Shown here piece after piece: positions 35,308-46,930 of a stretch of DNA of 64,000 bases. The notes under the pieces were generated by a model. It had not been told where the DNA came from. It saw only the letters and a program-made list of their open reading frames with translations, and made no database searches. Each line of letters starts with the position of its first letter. The stretch's first letter is position 1. Made by a program: the position numbers and the translations under genes. This DNA comes from Mercurialis annua (Eukaryota; Streptophyta; Magnoliopsida; Malpighiales; Euphorbiaceae). Location of the stretch: assembly GCF_937616625.2 (NCBI RefSeq), contig NC_065577.1, positions 25,743,501 through 25,807,500 of the forward strand, in the 5' to 3' direction.

Positions 35308-36550
35308 TATAATAACCCAAATTTTTAGGTAATACGTATAGTTCCACGAGGCATAATCGTAAATATTAAGATCAAGAATATCGAGTTTAAATTGGATATT
35401 AAGGACTTAGACCGAAGCGGGTCTATCAAAGTTATCGTAAAATAATAATTTAAGCAAAAAATTATTATGCGGTGAATTGGATATAAGCGGGATTAAAGAG
35501 AAAGGAAATAAAATAAATAAATTGAAAAGCCTGAGATAATAATTTTCACGCTAAGGTCCGTGAAATATTATTAATATATGATTGTCAAAATTTCGTATGT
35601 ATACGAAATCGTTTTAGAAGTAAGCTTGACGATTAATTAAGAATAAGGGTTAAAGTGCAATTTAGCCCTTTGAGGTAATATGGAATTTTAGCCAATAGTA
35701 ATAATTGTAATATAAATAAATAATAGATTAGATTAGTATTACTGATTTGGATACAAATAATACGTAAGTAATCGATTTAATTCGGCTAAGTGATCGTTGG
35801 ACGAAAACGAGTAAAAGAAAGTATATAAGTGTGAATTGTTAGAAAACAAAAGATGAAGAACCAACAAGCACTTTAACCATAATATACATAGCCAAGCATA
35901 TGATTGAAATCAGCAAATACTCATTCTTCATAATCAAAAACGATTTATTTATCTCCAAACTCTAGGAAAAATTGTTTTGGCAACGGTTTCTTTCTTAGGA
36001 CTCGGAATTGAGCGATTCTCATTGCATTGCAAAGAGAAAACAATTTTCTATCTTCTTGGGCATCAATTTATGGTTAAAAAACACGTCTTCGCTCCTGAAA
36101 GTTAAGGTTCAGTTGCTGTTTAGGGTTATGTAGTTAAATTGAGGTTTTTGTGTTCTTGATTGCTCATAAGTGTTTGTGAGCTTATGTTGAAGGATTTTGA
36201 TGGAGAATTTGATGGTTAATCGTCTGTTTTGATTATGACTCAAGTTAAGGTTCTATTCTAAAATTATTAGGTTTTTGTTGAATAAATTGAGTGAGGCTTT
36301 GGAATATATGTTCGGCAATTCCATGAATCTAATAGTGTTTGATGATTGATGTTTAGTAGTTGTGGAATTGTATTGCTAGGCTTGTATGATTGATGCATTT
36401 TGTATAGGCATTTGGAAAGGGTGTTTGGACGTTGAGTTAGAATGGTGATAGGTAGTTCAACTTGTGTCCATAAGCTTTGATTAAGAGTGATTAGAGCTGA
36501 ATTGTAGTTGTTTTTGATAGGTAATGTTGAATGAGAATGAAATAATGATT
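35308..36550 (+). repeat. Element B 3' LTR, left part, broken by the C array
   Basis: Aligns with 28026-29268 of the 5' LTR. The initial TG has mutated to TA. It stops at 36550 where the first LTR of the C array begins; the remaining 2.2 kb or so should lie beyond the array outside the window. This gives a relative order: B inserted first, C later. Confidence 0.8.
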
Positions 36551-37092
36551 TGTAATAACCCGAAAATTTAAGAGTTAAAATATAGCCACGTGTCTAATAT
36601 TTTATTAGACGGGAGTAGGTAAATTAAATTTAAAGATAAATTTAATTTACAAGTGTCCCTAAATTTTTAATATGGCTATAGGATTGCAAATTTAAATTTT
36701 TAGAATTTAAATTTGATTAGTTATATAGTTAACGGAGAGAATATGGATTTATGAATTGGGTGCAGAATAATTCATAAGTCCCTAGCGAATATTTTTGGTG
36801 CCAATATTCGCGAAATATTTTAAAAAGGTTATCGTGAAAATTTGATAAAATTTGGAAGCAGAAATTTTATCAAGCGCAGTCAATGCGGACTTAATAAATC
36901 GAAAATGATTTATTAAGAATAAAATATAAGTCGGATGGGAATAAAAATAATATTTTTATTCTTTCTATATTTTATTAGATTTTTGGTAAAATTTTCACGA
37001 AATTTGGAAGTCGTTTCCGTTTAGGCTACGAACGACTAGTTTAGAAGTTGGTTTAAAGTGCATGATTGAGCTAGTACTAAAACGCACTTTAA

Positions 37093-37108
37093 CCAATACT
37101 ATATATAT
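37093..37108 (+). promoter_or_regulatory. CCAAT and TATA boxes of the C LTR
   Basis: CCAATACTATATATAT lies about 165-180 bp before the donor-like site. The same sequence is in the other LTRs at about 44475, 51818 and 59200. Transcription would start near 37130, making the first exon about 140 bp. Confidence 0.55.
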
Positions 37109-37461
37109 CATTCATTAGCTATCAAATAAGAGGCAGAGCCTCATTTCCTTCTTTGAAGAAAGAAGATAGAGCTGCTTAAGCTCTCAGTGCACGCGAAACT
37201 TAGGGTTTCGGCCGCTTCGCTCGTTTCTCGATTCTAACTCCATTTCTTCAACGATTACTCAAGTAATCGAGGTAGTATACCCATATTAAACGTTTATTTC
37301 GATTTATTTCGAATATAAACTCGTTTATAAACGGTTACCGTATCGAATAATCGTTTAAAACGTCCGTATTGATTTTGAATTGTGTATACGTGATTGTGGA
37401 CGTTAGAATAGCGTTTTTGGACGTTTTAAGCAGGACGGTGGGTCCCGGGAATTCATTTCCG

Positions 37462-37630
37462 GGGCTGTGCGGGTACGCAGCCCGCTGTGCGCGAGCACAG
37501 CGAGCTGTGCGACCGCACAGCATGGTGTGCGTTCGCACACCATGCTGTGCGAACGCACAGCATGTGCTGTGCGGGCGCACAACAATGAAATGCTGTGCGA
37601 CCGCACAGCCAAGCTGTGCGACCGCACAGC
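37462..37630. repeat. Palindrome cluster of C LTR 1, eight units
   Basis: Eight palindromes of the form GCTGTGCGNNCGCACAGC lie in 169 bp, including one variant GGTGTGCGTTCGCACACC. The centre dinucleotide varies (AC, AA, GG, TT) while the stems stay paired. A separate CCCCGAC/GTCGGGG hairpin follows at 37633-37651. The cluster starts 190 bp after the donor-like site and is strikingly CpG-rich. It causes spurious overlapping frames on both strands. Confidence 0.85.
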
Positions 37631-38381
37631 TGCCCCGACGAGCAGTCGGGGGTCGATTTTTCTTCGGTCATTTGAGGACTTTCCGGGGGCGATTCCGACG
37701 TGCTTTCGCCTAATAACCCGAGGTGTTTCCAAACCGAAGCTAAAACATTTTTAATAAATGTTTTTAAACTAAAGTTAGATATTTTAAAATGATAACTTGT
37801 GTTAGAAGAAAGTGAAAAGGTTTTATAACCTAAACCTAAAGACTTTTAAAAGGAGATTTTAAAAGTAAAGTTAAACGTTTATGATGGACTTTAAAATAGC
37901 TAAAGTCAATGTTTAAACGGTTTAAAAGATTTAGCAATCAGTTTTGCTAAATACTTAGTATATGACCGAGAATTGTTTTGACAATTATGTCTATACTATA
38001 AATGGTTTTCTTAGGGTATTGTGATACCTAAAATAACTTCCAGAGAGAAGTTAGAAAGTTTTCTCAAAACGATGGTTTTAAAAGAAAACAGACCATAAGT
38101 GTTACGTGTTTATATGATTATATGTTTGACCTAGATCTGGGTTTAAGGACCTAGAAATTTTATAGGAAACATATATTGATGTGTTTTATCCTGTTTGCTT
38201 TGTGTGTTTAGTCCGACCAGCTAGCCAGCAGTCTGACCACAACCACAGGATTAAGTTCCAGACCTAGCGGTGTTTGTGAGTTCATTTGTTTACTTTTGAA
38301 TATTAGTATTCAATTGTTTTTAAATCATAAATCGCACTAAGTATGAAACTTAGCCAAGGAAGATCCACTGAAACGAGCTAT

Positions 38382-38398
38382 CTATTGGGCAACAATAG
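38382..38398 (+). repeat. Short LTR hairpin in C
   Basis: CTATTGGGCAACAATAG has a 6-bp stem, followed by GACTGTGTGATCACCGG as in A. Copies 2-4 have it at the same place. Confidence 0.6.
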
Positions 38399-39577
38399 GA
38401 CTGTGTGATCACCGGTGTTAATGAACTAGATGAGAGGTAAATATTATAAGCATACATATTGAGATTAGGTTTTAAGCCAGATGCTTATAAAGCGGCTTAA
38501 ACCTAATGGGTAGTCCTGAGGTGGCAGTGATTTAAGTTCCGGCCCAGCAACCCTATACAGAGTCAAGATGGCTGTGATACATATGTATACAGCTCATCCT
38601 GTATTAAACAAGAGTTGTGCATATGCATTATATATATATGATAGCATTATAACGTAATCAGGATTAGGGTTTCATTTGGATCGAGGACTGGTAATATTTT
38701 TATATACCGACATTTTGTCTATACGCGATTTTGGTATTTAACTGTAAACCTATCTACTCACTCAGAAATATTTATATTTCTGACCCCGTTGTTGTTTATC
38801 ATTTTCAGGTACCTAGCTACCGGGTCTGGTCGAGCTTCCACCCTTTTCCATCAGGGAAGCTTATCTTGTTGTTATGTAAATAACACTTTAAACTCTTAGA
38901 TGCTGCAATAGTGTATATAGGTTTGATATGCATGTGGCCACGTCATGGTTCCTCTGTCTATATACTCTGATAGGAATCCTGACTTTGTCTAGCTCTAATA
39001 AGTGGCTACTTAATAGGCATATGGTGTTTTATGGTGTCCCCTACGGGTGGGCCAAGCTTCGTGTCTTTGGTCTGCAAAGACACTGTATGTAGTTTTAGCT
39101 GGCCTTACGTTTGTGTGCCTGCTGTGCATGTTTTTAAATATGTTTGATACAACGCTTTGAAAAGGAAAGTGTTCGGTATATTTTATTAAACATATTGTTC
39201 GGTGTGCGCGGTTTGAGACAGGGCTGCCTGCGAGGCAAGGCACGTGAGCCAAGTCCCTGTACCACCGCACCGGTTTTCAGAAATCCGCGTGGGTCAGAAT
39301 AACTAGGGTTATTCAACCAGCATTTCTGAAAGCACGATATCGCCTATATGAATATTTTCAGAATGTGTTTTCCACGTTAAACGGAAAAATGTTTTAACGG
39401 TGTTTTCTGAAAACGGGTCGTACGCGAGGTACGATCTAGATTTATATATATTTATATTTAGGAGGCGAAAAATTTATAGAGGTTTTAGGCTTGCTACGGG
39501 TTTCGGAACAACCATTCCCATTCCCTAGCGCCGGTCTCGGCTCGGGTTTCGAGGCGGAAATCGGGTCGTGACAAGTG

Positions 39578-39589
39578 TGGTATCAGAGC
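39578..39589 (+). other. Primer-binding site, C copy 1
   Basis: Perfect TGGTATCAGAGC after a four-base spacer (AGTG). Confidence 0.9.
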
Positions 39590-40100
39590 AATGTTTTAGG
39601 ACTTGAATGTCTGAAGTATTGTTGCTGATAATTGTTAAGTAGAGGTACTAGAAGTCATAAGAATTCCTAGTGAACTATTGCAGCAACATAGGATTCGAGT
39701 CATGGCTTGATCAGTTGTCAGTTATTGAATACATTCAGCTATAGATAGCAACTATACATGTGTGTAGTGTGTATTGATGTTTTGATCAGGAACACATGAG
39801 TTGTTCTTGTGTTTGAGACACGTTACAACATGTGAGATGTTCTTAAGTTGGAAACACGTTACAATCATGAAGCGAAATGGTCAGAACAGATGACCAGTAT
39901 TTGAGGAGAATGGTTCGGTTTGAACACAGGACAAAGCGAAGATTTCCTCTGAATTTTTGTTCGAGAAAATAGTTAGATTTTCTCTGAATTGTGTGTGATT
40001 GTTATATGTTTTGCTTATATAGGTTTAATTGTTGATACCTGTTATATGAAAATGTGATTTTTCTATAACTATTACATACGGTACTTATGCTGAAAATTTC

Positions 40101-40949
40101 ATGTGTTTCAGTATGTCTGGGCCAAGTAGAGCTCATACGCATGTGGGGTCTGATCCACATAATGTACCAGGTTTGCCTGTTATACCTGATACATCTGTTC
40201 CCATAGAGGCTGTTGACTCAACATCAGCATGTGACATGGACATATGGGAGGATGCTATTGGAGTAGAGGAATTAGAGAGAATGTTGAATGAAGACATAAA
40301 CAGCACTGGAAATAGCCATAGCTCTGTGTCTGAATCGACTGCTACATCAGCTTATCTGGGATTTAAGGTAAAAGAGTTCTTAGCTGAGGTGGACCATCTA
40401 AGAAGGGTTCAACAGCAAATAAGACACTCGCCGAATCAGTCATGGGAATACGTGAGCGAGTGGGGGGTGCAAGAAAACCAAAGTTTGGATAGGCTAAGGG
40501 ATTATATGGATAAGTACACTAGGGAAGACTTGAATGTGGAGTCATACACTGTTGAGTTTATGCGTTTATGCGAAGAAGTACCTGAGTTAGTTCGTGATGG
40601 TGAGGAAGTCGCAAGTAGGTACGTCAAAGGTTTAGGGCCTGAGTTCGAGGAACTCATGGCGGTAAAGTCTGATTCTGTAGCATATCTGGCTGGGCGTGCA
40701 AAGCAGATAGAAAGTAAGTTGAGGAGGAATGACATACCCCTCCAGCCGTACTATTACACCAAACCTGAAGAACCTACTGCTACATTTCCTAGGATAGGAA
40801 ACTCTGGACCCGCGAGGCACTACAACCCCTACTTTGTCCCGCGAGGGGGAAAGGATAAGGGAAAACTGAAATTCCGCGGAGGGCGAGGTAAAGGCCCGAT
40901 GATTCGTGAGGCGTTTCCGTCTTCGCGATCATCGTCAGGTAATGTTTAG
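40101..40949 (+). CDS. gag: Gag protein of element C, copy 1
   Basis: 282 codons. Residues 1-80 are acidic and Ser/Thr-rich. About 128-205 resemble the C-terminal half of the Ty3 Gag fold (VEFMRLCEEVPELV, then RYVKGLGPEFEEL and AKQIESKL). Residues 247-265 are a basic RG-rich tail (PRGGKDKGKLKFRGGRGKG). There is no CCHC zinc knuckle, so RNA binding would rest on the tail. Expected role: capsid assembly and RNA packaging in cytoplasmic particles. Met5 (40113) is the likelier start because ATGTCTGGG follows an acceptor-like TTTCAG. No protease or polymerase follows. Shorter than most autonomous Ty3 Gags. Confidence 0.8.
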   Translation: MCFSMSGPSRAHTHVGSDPHNVPGLPVIPDTSVPIEAVDSTSACDMDIWEDAIGVEELERMLNEDINSTGNSHSSVSESTATSAYLGFKVKEFLAEVDHLRRVQQQIRHSPNQSWEYVSEWGVQENQSLDRLRDYMDKYTREDLNVESYTVEFMRLCEEVPELVRDGEEVASRYVKGLGPEFEELMAVKSDSVAYLAGRAKQIESKLRRNDIPLQPYYYTKPEEPTATFPRIGNSGPARHYNPYFVPRGGKDKGKLKFRGGRGKGPMIREAFPSSRSSSGNV

Positions 40950-43920
40950 TTATGTGTTTAATGTTTAAGTTAGTCTGTTTATGTGTTTTCAATATTCGCG
41001 TTAGAATTGGAAAACATAAACTACAGATATAAATTATATTCTTAAACAAAAAGAAATACACATATAAGTAAACATTAAAAGTTAAATAATATATAAGAAT
41101 TGATAAGTTAGGGATGTTAGAAACGTGCATCCTTAAATATAGAAATCAATAACTATTGATAATCAACCAAATGATGTGAAGCAATAATAATCCTAATGTG
41201 AGGACAAATTATTAGGATTAAGAAACTTGAAATGTTACGGAGAAGTAGTTTGAAAGAAGCTTACAGAATGAGTATAGCAGTTTTGTTTTAAAAGAATGTA
41301 TTATTGTGCTCAGATGCATCATGAATGCATATTGCAACAATCACTATAGAAAAAGGAATACTTGAATTCCATATACCTATATAAAATGATTTTGTTAGGA
41401 CATGCATCATGTATATTAGTATATCAAAGAGAAAGTGGATTGTATAGCAACTCTTTGGGGATGAGAGATGTCATCACCCTGAGCCACAATTGTACAAAAG
41501 TTTTAAAATGTGAATTGTTAGATTCACAGTTTTGAAGAGATAAATTTAAAGAAAAATCCAGCTGGTACACACATATACTTGTATATGTGAGTGAATATGT
41601 GTAAATGCACATATGTTTGAAATGATTGGTTTGAGAAACCATTTGTTTATTAAATAAAATTGTTGTGAAATAAATTGTTGAGAAACAATTTGTTTACAAA
41701 CAAACTGTATTTGTTTTAAAATGTAAGATATTCGAACGAAAACTCTGTAATAAAGTCAAGATAGGATACAAGATAGCGAAAATAAGATGTTGTGATTTTT
41801 ATTGTTTATAATAAACAATAAAGATCTGGATTCTAATGTTTCATTCCGAAACATCAGAAGTTACTAAAGATTGAGAAGAGTAGGAAGTGAGAATTTACAT
41901 TCTTACTCTGAGATAGACTGAGAGGTAAGTCTAGTGATGGACTTTTATGATAAATAAAAGTTCAAGACTAGATAATAGAAGATAATTGCGATTAAGATAA
42001 GAGAGAGTAGAATATAATTAAACACAACTCGGTTAGTTTGACTTCAAGTAACTGTCAGTGAACAAAGTCATACGCATGTGTTTAATTAAAATGGATTTGA
42101 GATTGGTCTTACAGACAGAGCAGATGTCAGTAATGGACATATCTCTTGAATCCAAACGAGTGGTTAGATAAACCAAAACTCATAAGTCTGAGAGGAGTAA
42201 ACCTCGGCACTTAACTAATAAATAATAACGAATAGTTAAAAGAAAGATGATGAAAAGAAAAATAATTTTCAGAACCAAGTAGTTACACTACTAGTTCTGA
42301 TTTGAATAAAGAGAGTCGTTGATTATGTTAACGACAGACAGACTTTGTGAAGTCGTGTCAAACAAAGTATTCATTGATAAATAATTATTAATTATTTAAT
42401 TAATAAACAATATACTTAAACAGTATAATAAACCTTGGATTAACATAAATGGAAATGTTATCAAAGTGAGAAAAAGATGAGAATAAAGAACTCAAGGAGT
42501 AAGTTTCAGATGTTATATGGATGATAACAGAATATAGTAAAACCCCATTAACTAGTAATCGAACCGTTAGATCGGTTTGATATTGGGATATGATAATCCC
42601 AGGACGGTTATCTAAGTTTTAACCGTTGCGATCGCTGAATGAAGAGGTATATGATACTCGAAGATGAAGATGATGCTGTGAAACTTACGTGAATTTTGGC
42701 AGTGAGCCAAAAGCGCAAGTGATCACGATAATAAGTGTAAACTTTAGTTAGCTTGGAATTGTCAACATAAGCTACATATATGTATACAAAATGAATTTGA
42801 AAACTGTGTTGAGACAGTAATTTCAGAAGATAAATTCCGAGAACCAGGCCATATGACTGTGAAGTCTAGGCTGACTGGTAACGGAATATACATGTAGCGT
42901 ACATGTATTTTGAGTGTCGGGCTAGAAATGCGTAAAGCATGGCCGACTAAAAGTGGAAAATATTTAATAAACATTTTGTTTAAATGTGAAAATGTTTTGA
43001 AAAAAAAATGGAGCTAAAGTTGATAGTTAGTTAATTAAACATGATAGTAACAGCTATAGCACAGTTATGAAAACTGTTAGCTGTGAACAAGGAAGATATG
43101 TATATGGAAAAGAAGTTAAGAAGTTTAATTAACATTGGATATCCCGAAAACTAGTAATGGAAATATAGTTTTGCGGTGATTGTGAAGGAAGTTAGAAGGT
43201 GTTTCATAGTGAGGTAGTTAGATTATAACCACACCCACACCTGCACAACCACATTTAGGCAAGAGAGAAGATCAGTTACCCAATCTGTAACAGGAAGTTA
43301 CTATAGATTGAGGAGGAAATAAAAGGACATTCTATACAAGGTATAGAAACGTAAAGAAACTAAAAGATGAGTGGTTAGTTTATGAAACAGTAATCATAAA
43401 ACATACTAAAAGTCATCTCAATAATAAGATGAGCCATAAACAAACAACTAAGATTGAAAAGAAAAGTTAAAGAAAGAAAAATAATAATAAAGTAAATAAA
43501 GATGTGCGACAAAGGTGATATACTAAAAGAGGAGTTATCAGAAGCTAGCAAAGGTAACCTAGTTTTATGATAACTCTGGAGTAAGTTAAATGGTATTAAC
43601 TTATACCAACCAATTTGGATCGCTTAGCAAGAAAGAGACTAGAGATTAGTCCTTGGAATAGTTGCAAGACGCTAAGCTAAGGAGTAAAAGATACTCTATA
43701 CGAGTAATAGGATCAAGAAAAGTATACAAAGTGGATAATCTGTTTGTAGAACGGAAGTTCAAACAGATGATAAGAACAACAGCGAGGAAGAGGGATATGA
43801 TTGAGAATGCCAGACAAGATAGTGCTATGCTTTTCGAAGCATGAAAGGAAATTAAGTATAAGTGAAATTTGGATAATAAGTGAAAAGTAAGTATATGTAA
43901 ATTCGAGGACGAATTTATAT
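40950..43920 (+). other. Non-coding 3' part of C interior 1
   Basis: Nearly 3 kb, A-rich, with no frame longer than about 113 codons on either strand and none resembling pol. It contains the conserved block at 41397-41505. A 60-codon frame at 43662-43844 (LRSKRYSIRVIGSRKVYKVD) persists in all complete copies (51004-51186 with one Arg-to-Gln change, 58386-58568) but is unrecognised; recent duplication alone explains its persistence. The last 40 bp (AAATTCGAGGACGAATTTAT) are the pre-polypurine block shared with A and B. Confidence 0.7.
41397..41505 (+). other. Interior block conserved between elements A, B and C
   Basis: AGGACATGCATCATGTATATT, GCAACTCTTTGGGGATGAGA, GATGTCATCACCC and CCACAATTGT occur in the same order as in A and B. 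Copies recur near 48738, 56121 and 63463. Confidence 0.6.
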
Positions 43921-43933
43921 AAGGGGGAGAGAA
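43921..43933 (+). other. Polypurine tract, C copy 1
   Basis: AAGGGGGAGAGAA immediately before LTR 2. Confidence 0.85.
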
Positions 43934-46914
43934 TGTAATAACCCGAAAATTTAAGAGTTAAAATATAGCCACGTGTCTAATATTTTATTAGACGGGAGTA
44001 GGTAAATTAAATTTAAAGATAAATTTAATTTACAAGTGTCCCTAAATTTTTAATATGGCTATAGGATTGCAAATTTAAATTTTTAGAATTTAAATTTGAT
44101 TAGTTATATAGTTAACGGAGAGAATATGGATTTATGAATTGGGTGCAGAATAATTCATAAGTCCCTAGCGAATATTTTTGGTGCCAATATTCGCGAAATA
44201 TTTTAAAAAGGTTATCGTGAAAATTTGATAAAATTTGGAAGCAGAAATTTTATCAAGCGCAGTCAATGCAGACTTAATAAATCGAAAATGATTTATTAAG
44301 AATAAAATATAAGTCGGATGGGAATAAAAATAATATTTTTATTCTTTCTATATTTTATTAGATTTTTGGTAAAATTTTCACGAATTTGGAAGTCGTTTCC
44401 GTTTAGGCTACGAACGACTAGTTTAGAAGTTGGTTTAAAGTGCATGATTGAGCTAGTACTAAAACGCACTTTAACCAATACTATATATATCATTCATTAG
44501 CTATCAAATAAGAGGCAGAGCCTCATTTCCTTCTTTGAAGAAAGAAGATAGAGCTGCTTAAGCTCTCAGTGCACGCGAAACTTAGGGTTTCGGCCGCTTC
44601 GCTCGTTTCTCGATTCTAACTCCATTTCTTCAACGATTACTCAAGTAATCGAGGTAGTATACCCATATTAAACGTTTATTTCGATTTATTTCGAATATAA
44701 ACTCGTTTATAAACGGTTACCGTATCGAATAATCGTTTAAAACGTCCGTATTGATTTTGAATTGTGTATACGTGATTGTGGACGTTAGAATAGCGTTTTT
44801 GGACGTTTTAAGCAGGACGGTGGGTCCCGGGAATTCATTTCCGGGGCTGTGCGGGTACGCAGCCCGCTGTGCGCGAGCACAGCGAGCTGTGCGAACGCAC
44901 AGCATGTGCTGTGCGGGCGCACAGCAATGAAATGCTGTGCGACCGCACAGCCAAGCTGTGCGACCGCACAGCTGCCCCGACGAGCAGTCGGGGGTCGATT
45001 TTTCTTCGGTCATTTGAGGACTTTCCGGGGGCGATTCCGACGTGCTTTCGCCTAATAACCCGAGGTGTTTCCAAACCGAAGCTAAAACATTTTTAATAAA
45101 TGTTTTTAAACTAAAGTTAGATATTTTAAAATGATAACTTGTGTTAGAAGAAAGTGAAAAGGTTTTATAACCTAAACCTAAAGACTTTTAAAAGGAGATT
45201 TTAAAAGTAAAGTTAAACGTTTATGATGGACTTTAAAATAGCTAAAGTCAATGTTTAAACGGTTTAAAAGATTTAGCAATCAGTTTTGCTAAATACTTAG
45301 TATATGACCGAGAATTGTTTTGACAATTAGGTCTATACTATAAATGGTTTTCTTAGGGTATTGTGATACCTAAAATAACTTCCAGAGAGAAGTTAGAAAG
45401 TTTTCTCAAAACGATGGTTTTAAAAGAAAACAGACCATAAGTGTTACGTGTTTATATGATTATATGTTTGACCTAGATCTGGGTTTAAGGACCTAGAAAT
45501 TTTATAGGAAACATATATTGATGTGTTTTATCCTGTTTGCTTTGTGTGTTTAGTCCGACCAGCTAGCCAGCAGTCTGACCACAACCACAGGATTAAGTTC
45601 CAGACCTAGCGGTGTTTGTGAGTTCATTTGTTTACTTTTGAATATTAGTATTCAATTGTTTTTAAATCATAAATCGCACTAAGTATGAAACTTAGCCAAG
45701 GAAGATCCACTGAAACGAGCTATCTATTGGGCAACAATAGGACTGTGTGATCACCAGTGTTAATGAACTAGATGAGAGGTAAATATTATAAGCATACATA
45801 TTGAGATTAGGTTTTAAGCCAGATGCTTATAAAGCGGCTTAAACCTAATGGGTAGTCCTGAGGTGGCAGTGATTTAAGTTCCGGCCCAGCAACCCTATAC
45901 AGAGTCAAGATGGCTGTGATACATATGTATACAGCTCATCCTGTATTAAACAAGAGTTGTGCATATGCATTATATATATATGATAGCATTATAACGTAAT
46001 CAGGATTAGGGTTTCATTTGGATCGAGGACTGGTAATATTTTTATATACCGACATTTTGTCTATACGCGATTTTGGTATTTAACTGTAAACCTATCTACT
46101 CACTCAGAAATATTTATATTTCTGACCCCGTTGTTGTTTATCATTTTCAGGTACCTAGCTACCGGGTCTGGTCGAGCTTCCACCCTTTTCCATCAGGGAA
46201 GCTTATCTTGTTGTTATGTAAATAACACTTTAAACTCTTAGATGCTGCAATAGTGTATATAGGTTTGATATGCTTGTGGCCACGTCATGGTTCCTCTGTC
46301 TATATACTCTGATAGGAATCCTGACTTTGTCTAGCTCTAATAAGTGGCTACTTAATAGGCATATGGTGTTTTATGGTGTCCCCTACGGGTGGGCCAAGCT
46401 TCGTGTCTTTGGTCTGCAAAGACACTGTATGTAGTTTTAGCTGGCCTTACGTTTGTGTGCCTGCTGTGCATGTTTTTAAATATGTTTGATACAACGCTTT
46501 GAAAAGGAAAGTGTTCGGTATATTTTATTAAACATATTGTTCGGGTGCGCGGTTTGAGACAGGGCTGCCTGCGAGGCAAGGCACGTGAGCCAAGTCCCTG
46601 TACCACCGCACCGGTTTTCAGAAATCCGCGTGGGTCAGAATAACTAGGGTTATTCAACCAGCATTTCTGAAAGCACGATATCGCCTATATGAATATTTTC
46701 AGAATGTGTTTTCCACGTTAAACGGAAAAATGTTTTAACGGTGTTTTCTGAAAACGGGTCGTACGCGAGGTACGATCTAGATTTATATATATTTATATTT
46801 AGGAGGCGAAAAATTTATAGAGGTTTTAGGCTTGCTACGGGTTTCGGAACAACCATTCCCATTCCCTAGCGCCGGTCTCGGCTCGGGTTTCGAGGCGGAA
46901 ATCGGGTCGTGACA
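43934..46914 (+). repeat. C array LTR 2 (short-palindrome form)
   Basis: 2981 bp. It lacks a 40-bp segment of the palindrome cluster, has a one-base deletion (CACGAATTTGG), CAATGCAGAC instead of CAATGCGGAC, and a private CACCAGTG. It shares the short cluster and CAATGCAGAC with LTR 4. Confidence 0.9.
44844..44972. repeat. Palindrome cluster of C LTR 2, six units
   Basis: 129 bp. Compared with LTR 1 it lacks exactly 40 bp, corresponding to two palindromes, and keeps the rest. Confidence 0.85.
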
Positions 46915-46918
46915 AGTG

Positions 46919-46930
46919 TGGTATCAGAGC
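46919..46930 (+). other. Primer-binding site, C copy 2
   Basis: Perfect TGGTATCAGAGC four bases after LTR 2. Confidence 0.9.

Larger units (their letters stand above)
37272..38808 (+). other. Putative intron inside the C LTR
   Basis: The donor is AATCGAG|GTAGTATAC at 37272. The acceptor is TTTATCATTTTCAG|GTACC ending at 38808. The position matches the A, B and D LTRs. The same intervals occur in LTRs 2-4. A second acceptor-like TGTGTTTCAG ends at 40111, two bases before the likely Gag start, so the LTR donor could also join there. Confidence 0.5.
36551..39573 (+). repeat. C array LTR 1 (long-palindrome form)
   Basis: 3023 bp, TGTAATAACCCG to GGGTCGTGACA. It carries CCAAT/TATA boxes at 37093-37108, a donor-like site at 37272, palindromes at 37462-37630, a hairpin at 38382-38398 and an acceptor-like site at 38808. 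It is the most diverged copy: it alone has GACAATTATGTC, GCATGTGGCC and TTCGGTGTGCGC where copies 2-4 agree with each other. Confidence 0.9.

Noticed and set aside
37462..37630. CRISPR-like array
   Set aside because: Units are palindromes without constant repeats or unique spacers of even length, and the context is a plant LTR.
37335..37754. Overlapping frames of 72-114 codons on both strands, repeated in each C LTR
   Set aside because: They are translations of the palindrome cluster (repeating CGRTA and RSHS-type peptides on either strand), lie within an LTR and lengthen or shorten with the 40-bp change.
39578..39589. tRNA-like sequence
   Set aside because: It is only the 12-base primer-binding site complementary to a tRNA end; no tRNA gene fold surrounds it.
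43662..43844. 60-codon frame conserved in all C copies as a real gene
   Set aside because: Conservation is explained by recent duplication; no family resemblance and no initiation context stands out.
46352..46657. 101-codon minus-strand frame in C LTRs
   Set aside because: Antisense within the LTR; in copy 1 a one-base difference breaks it into two shorter frames, and no domain is visible.
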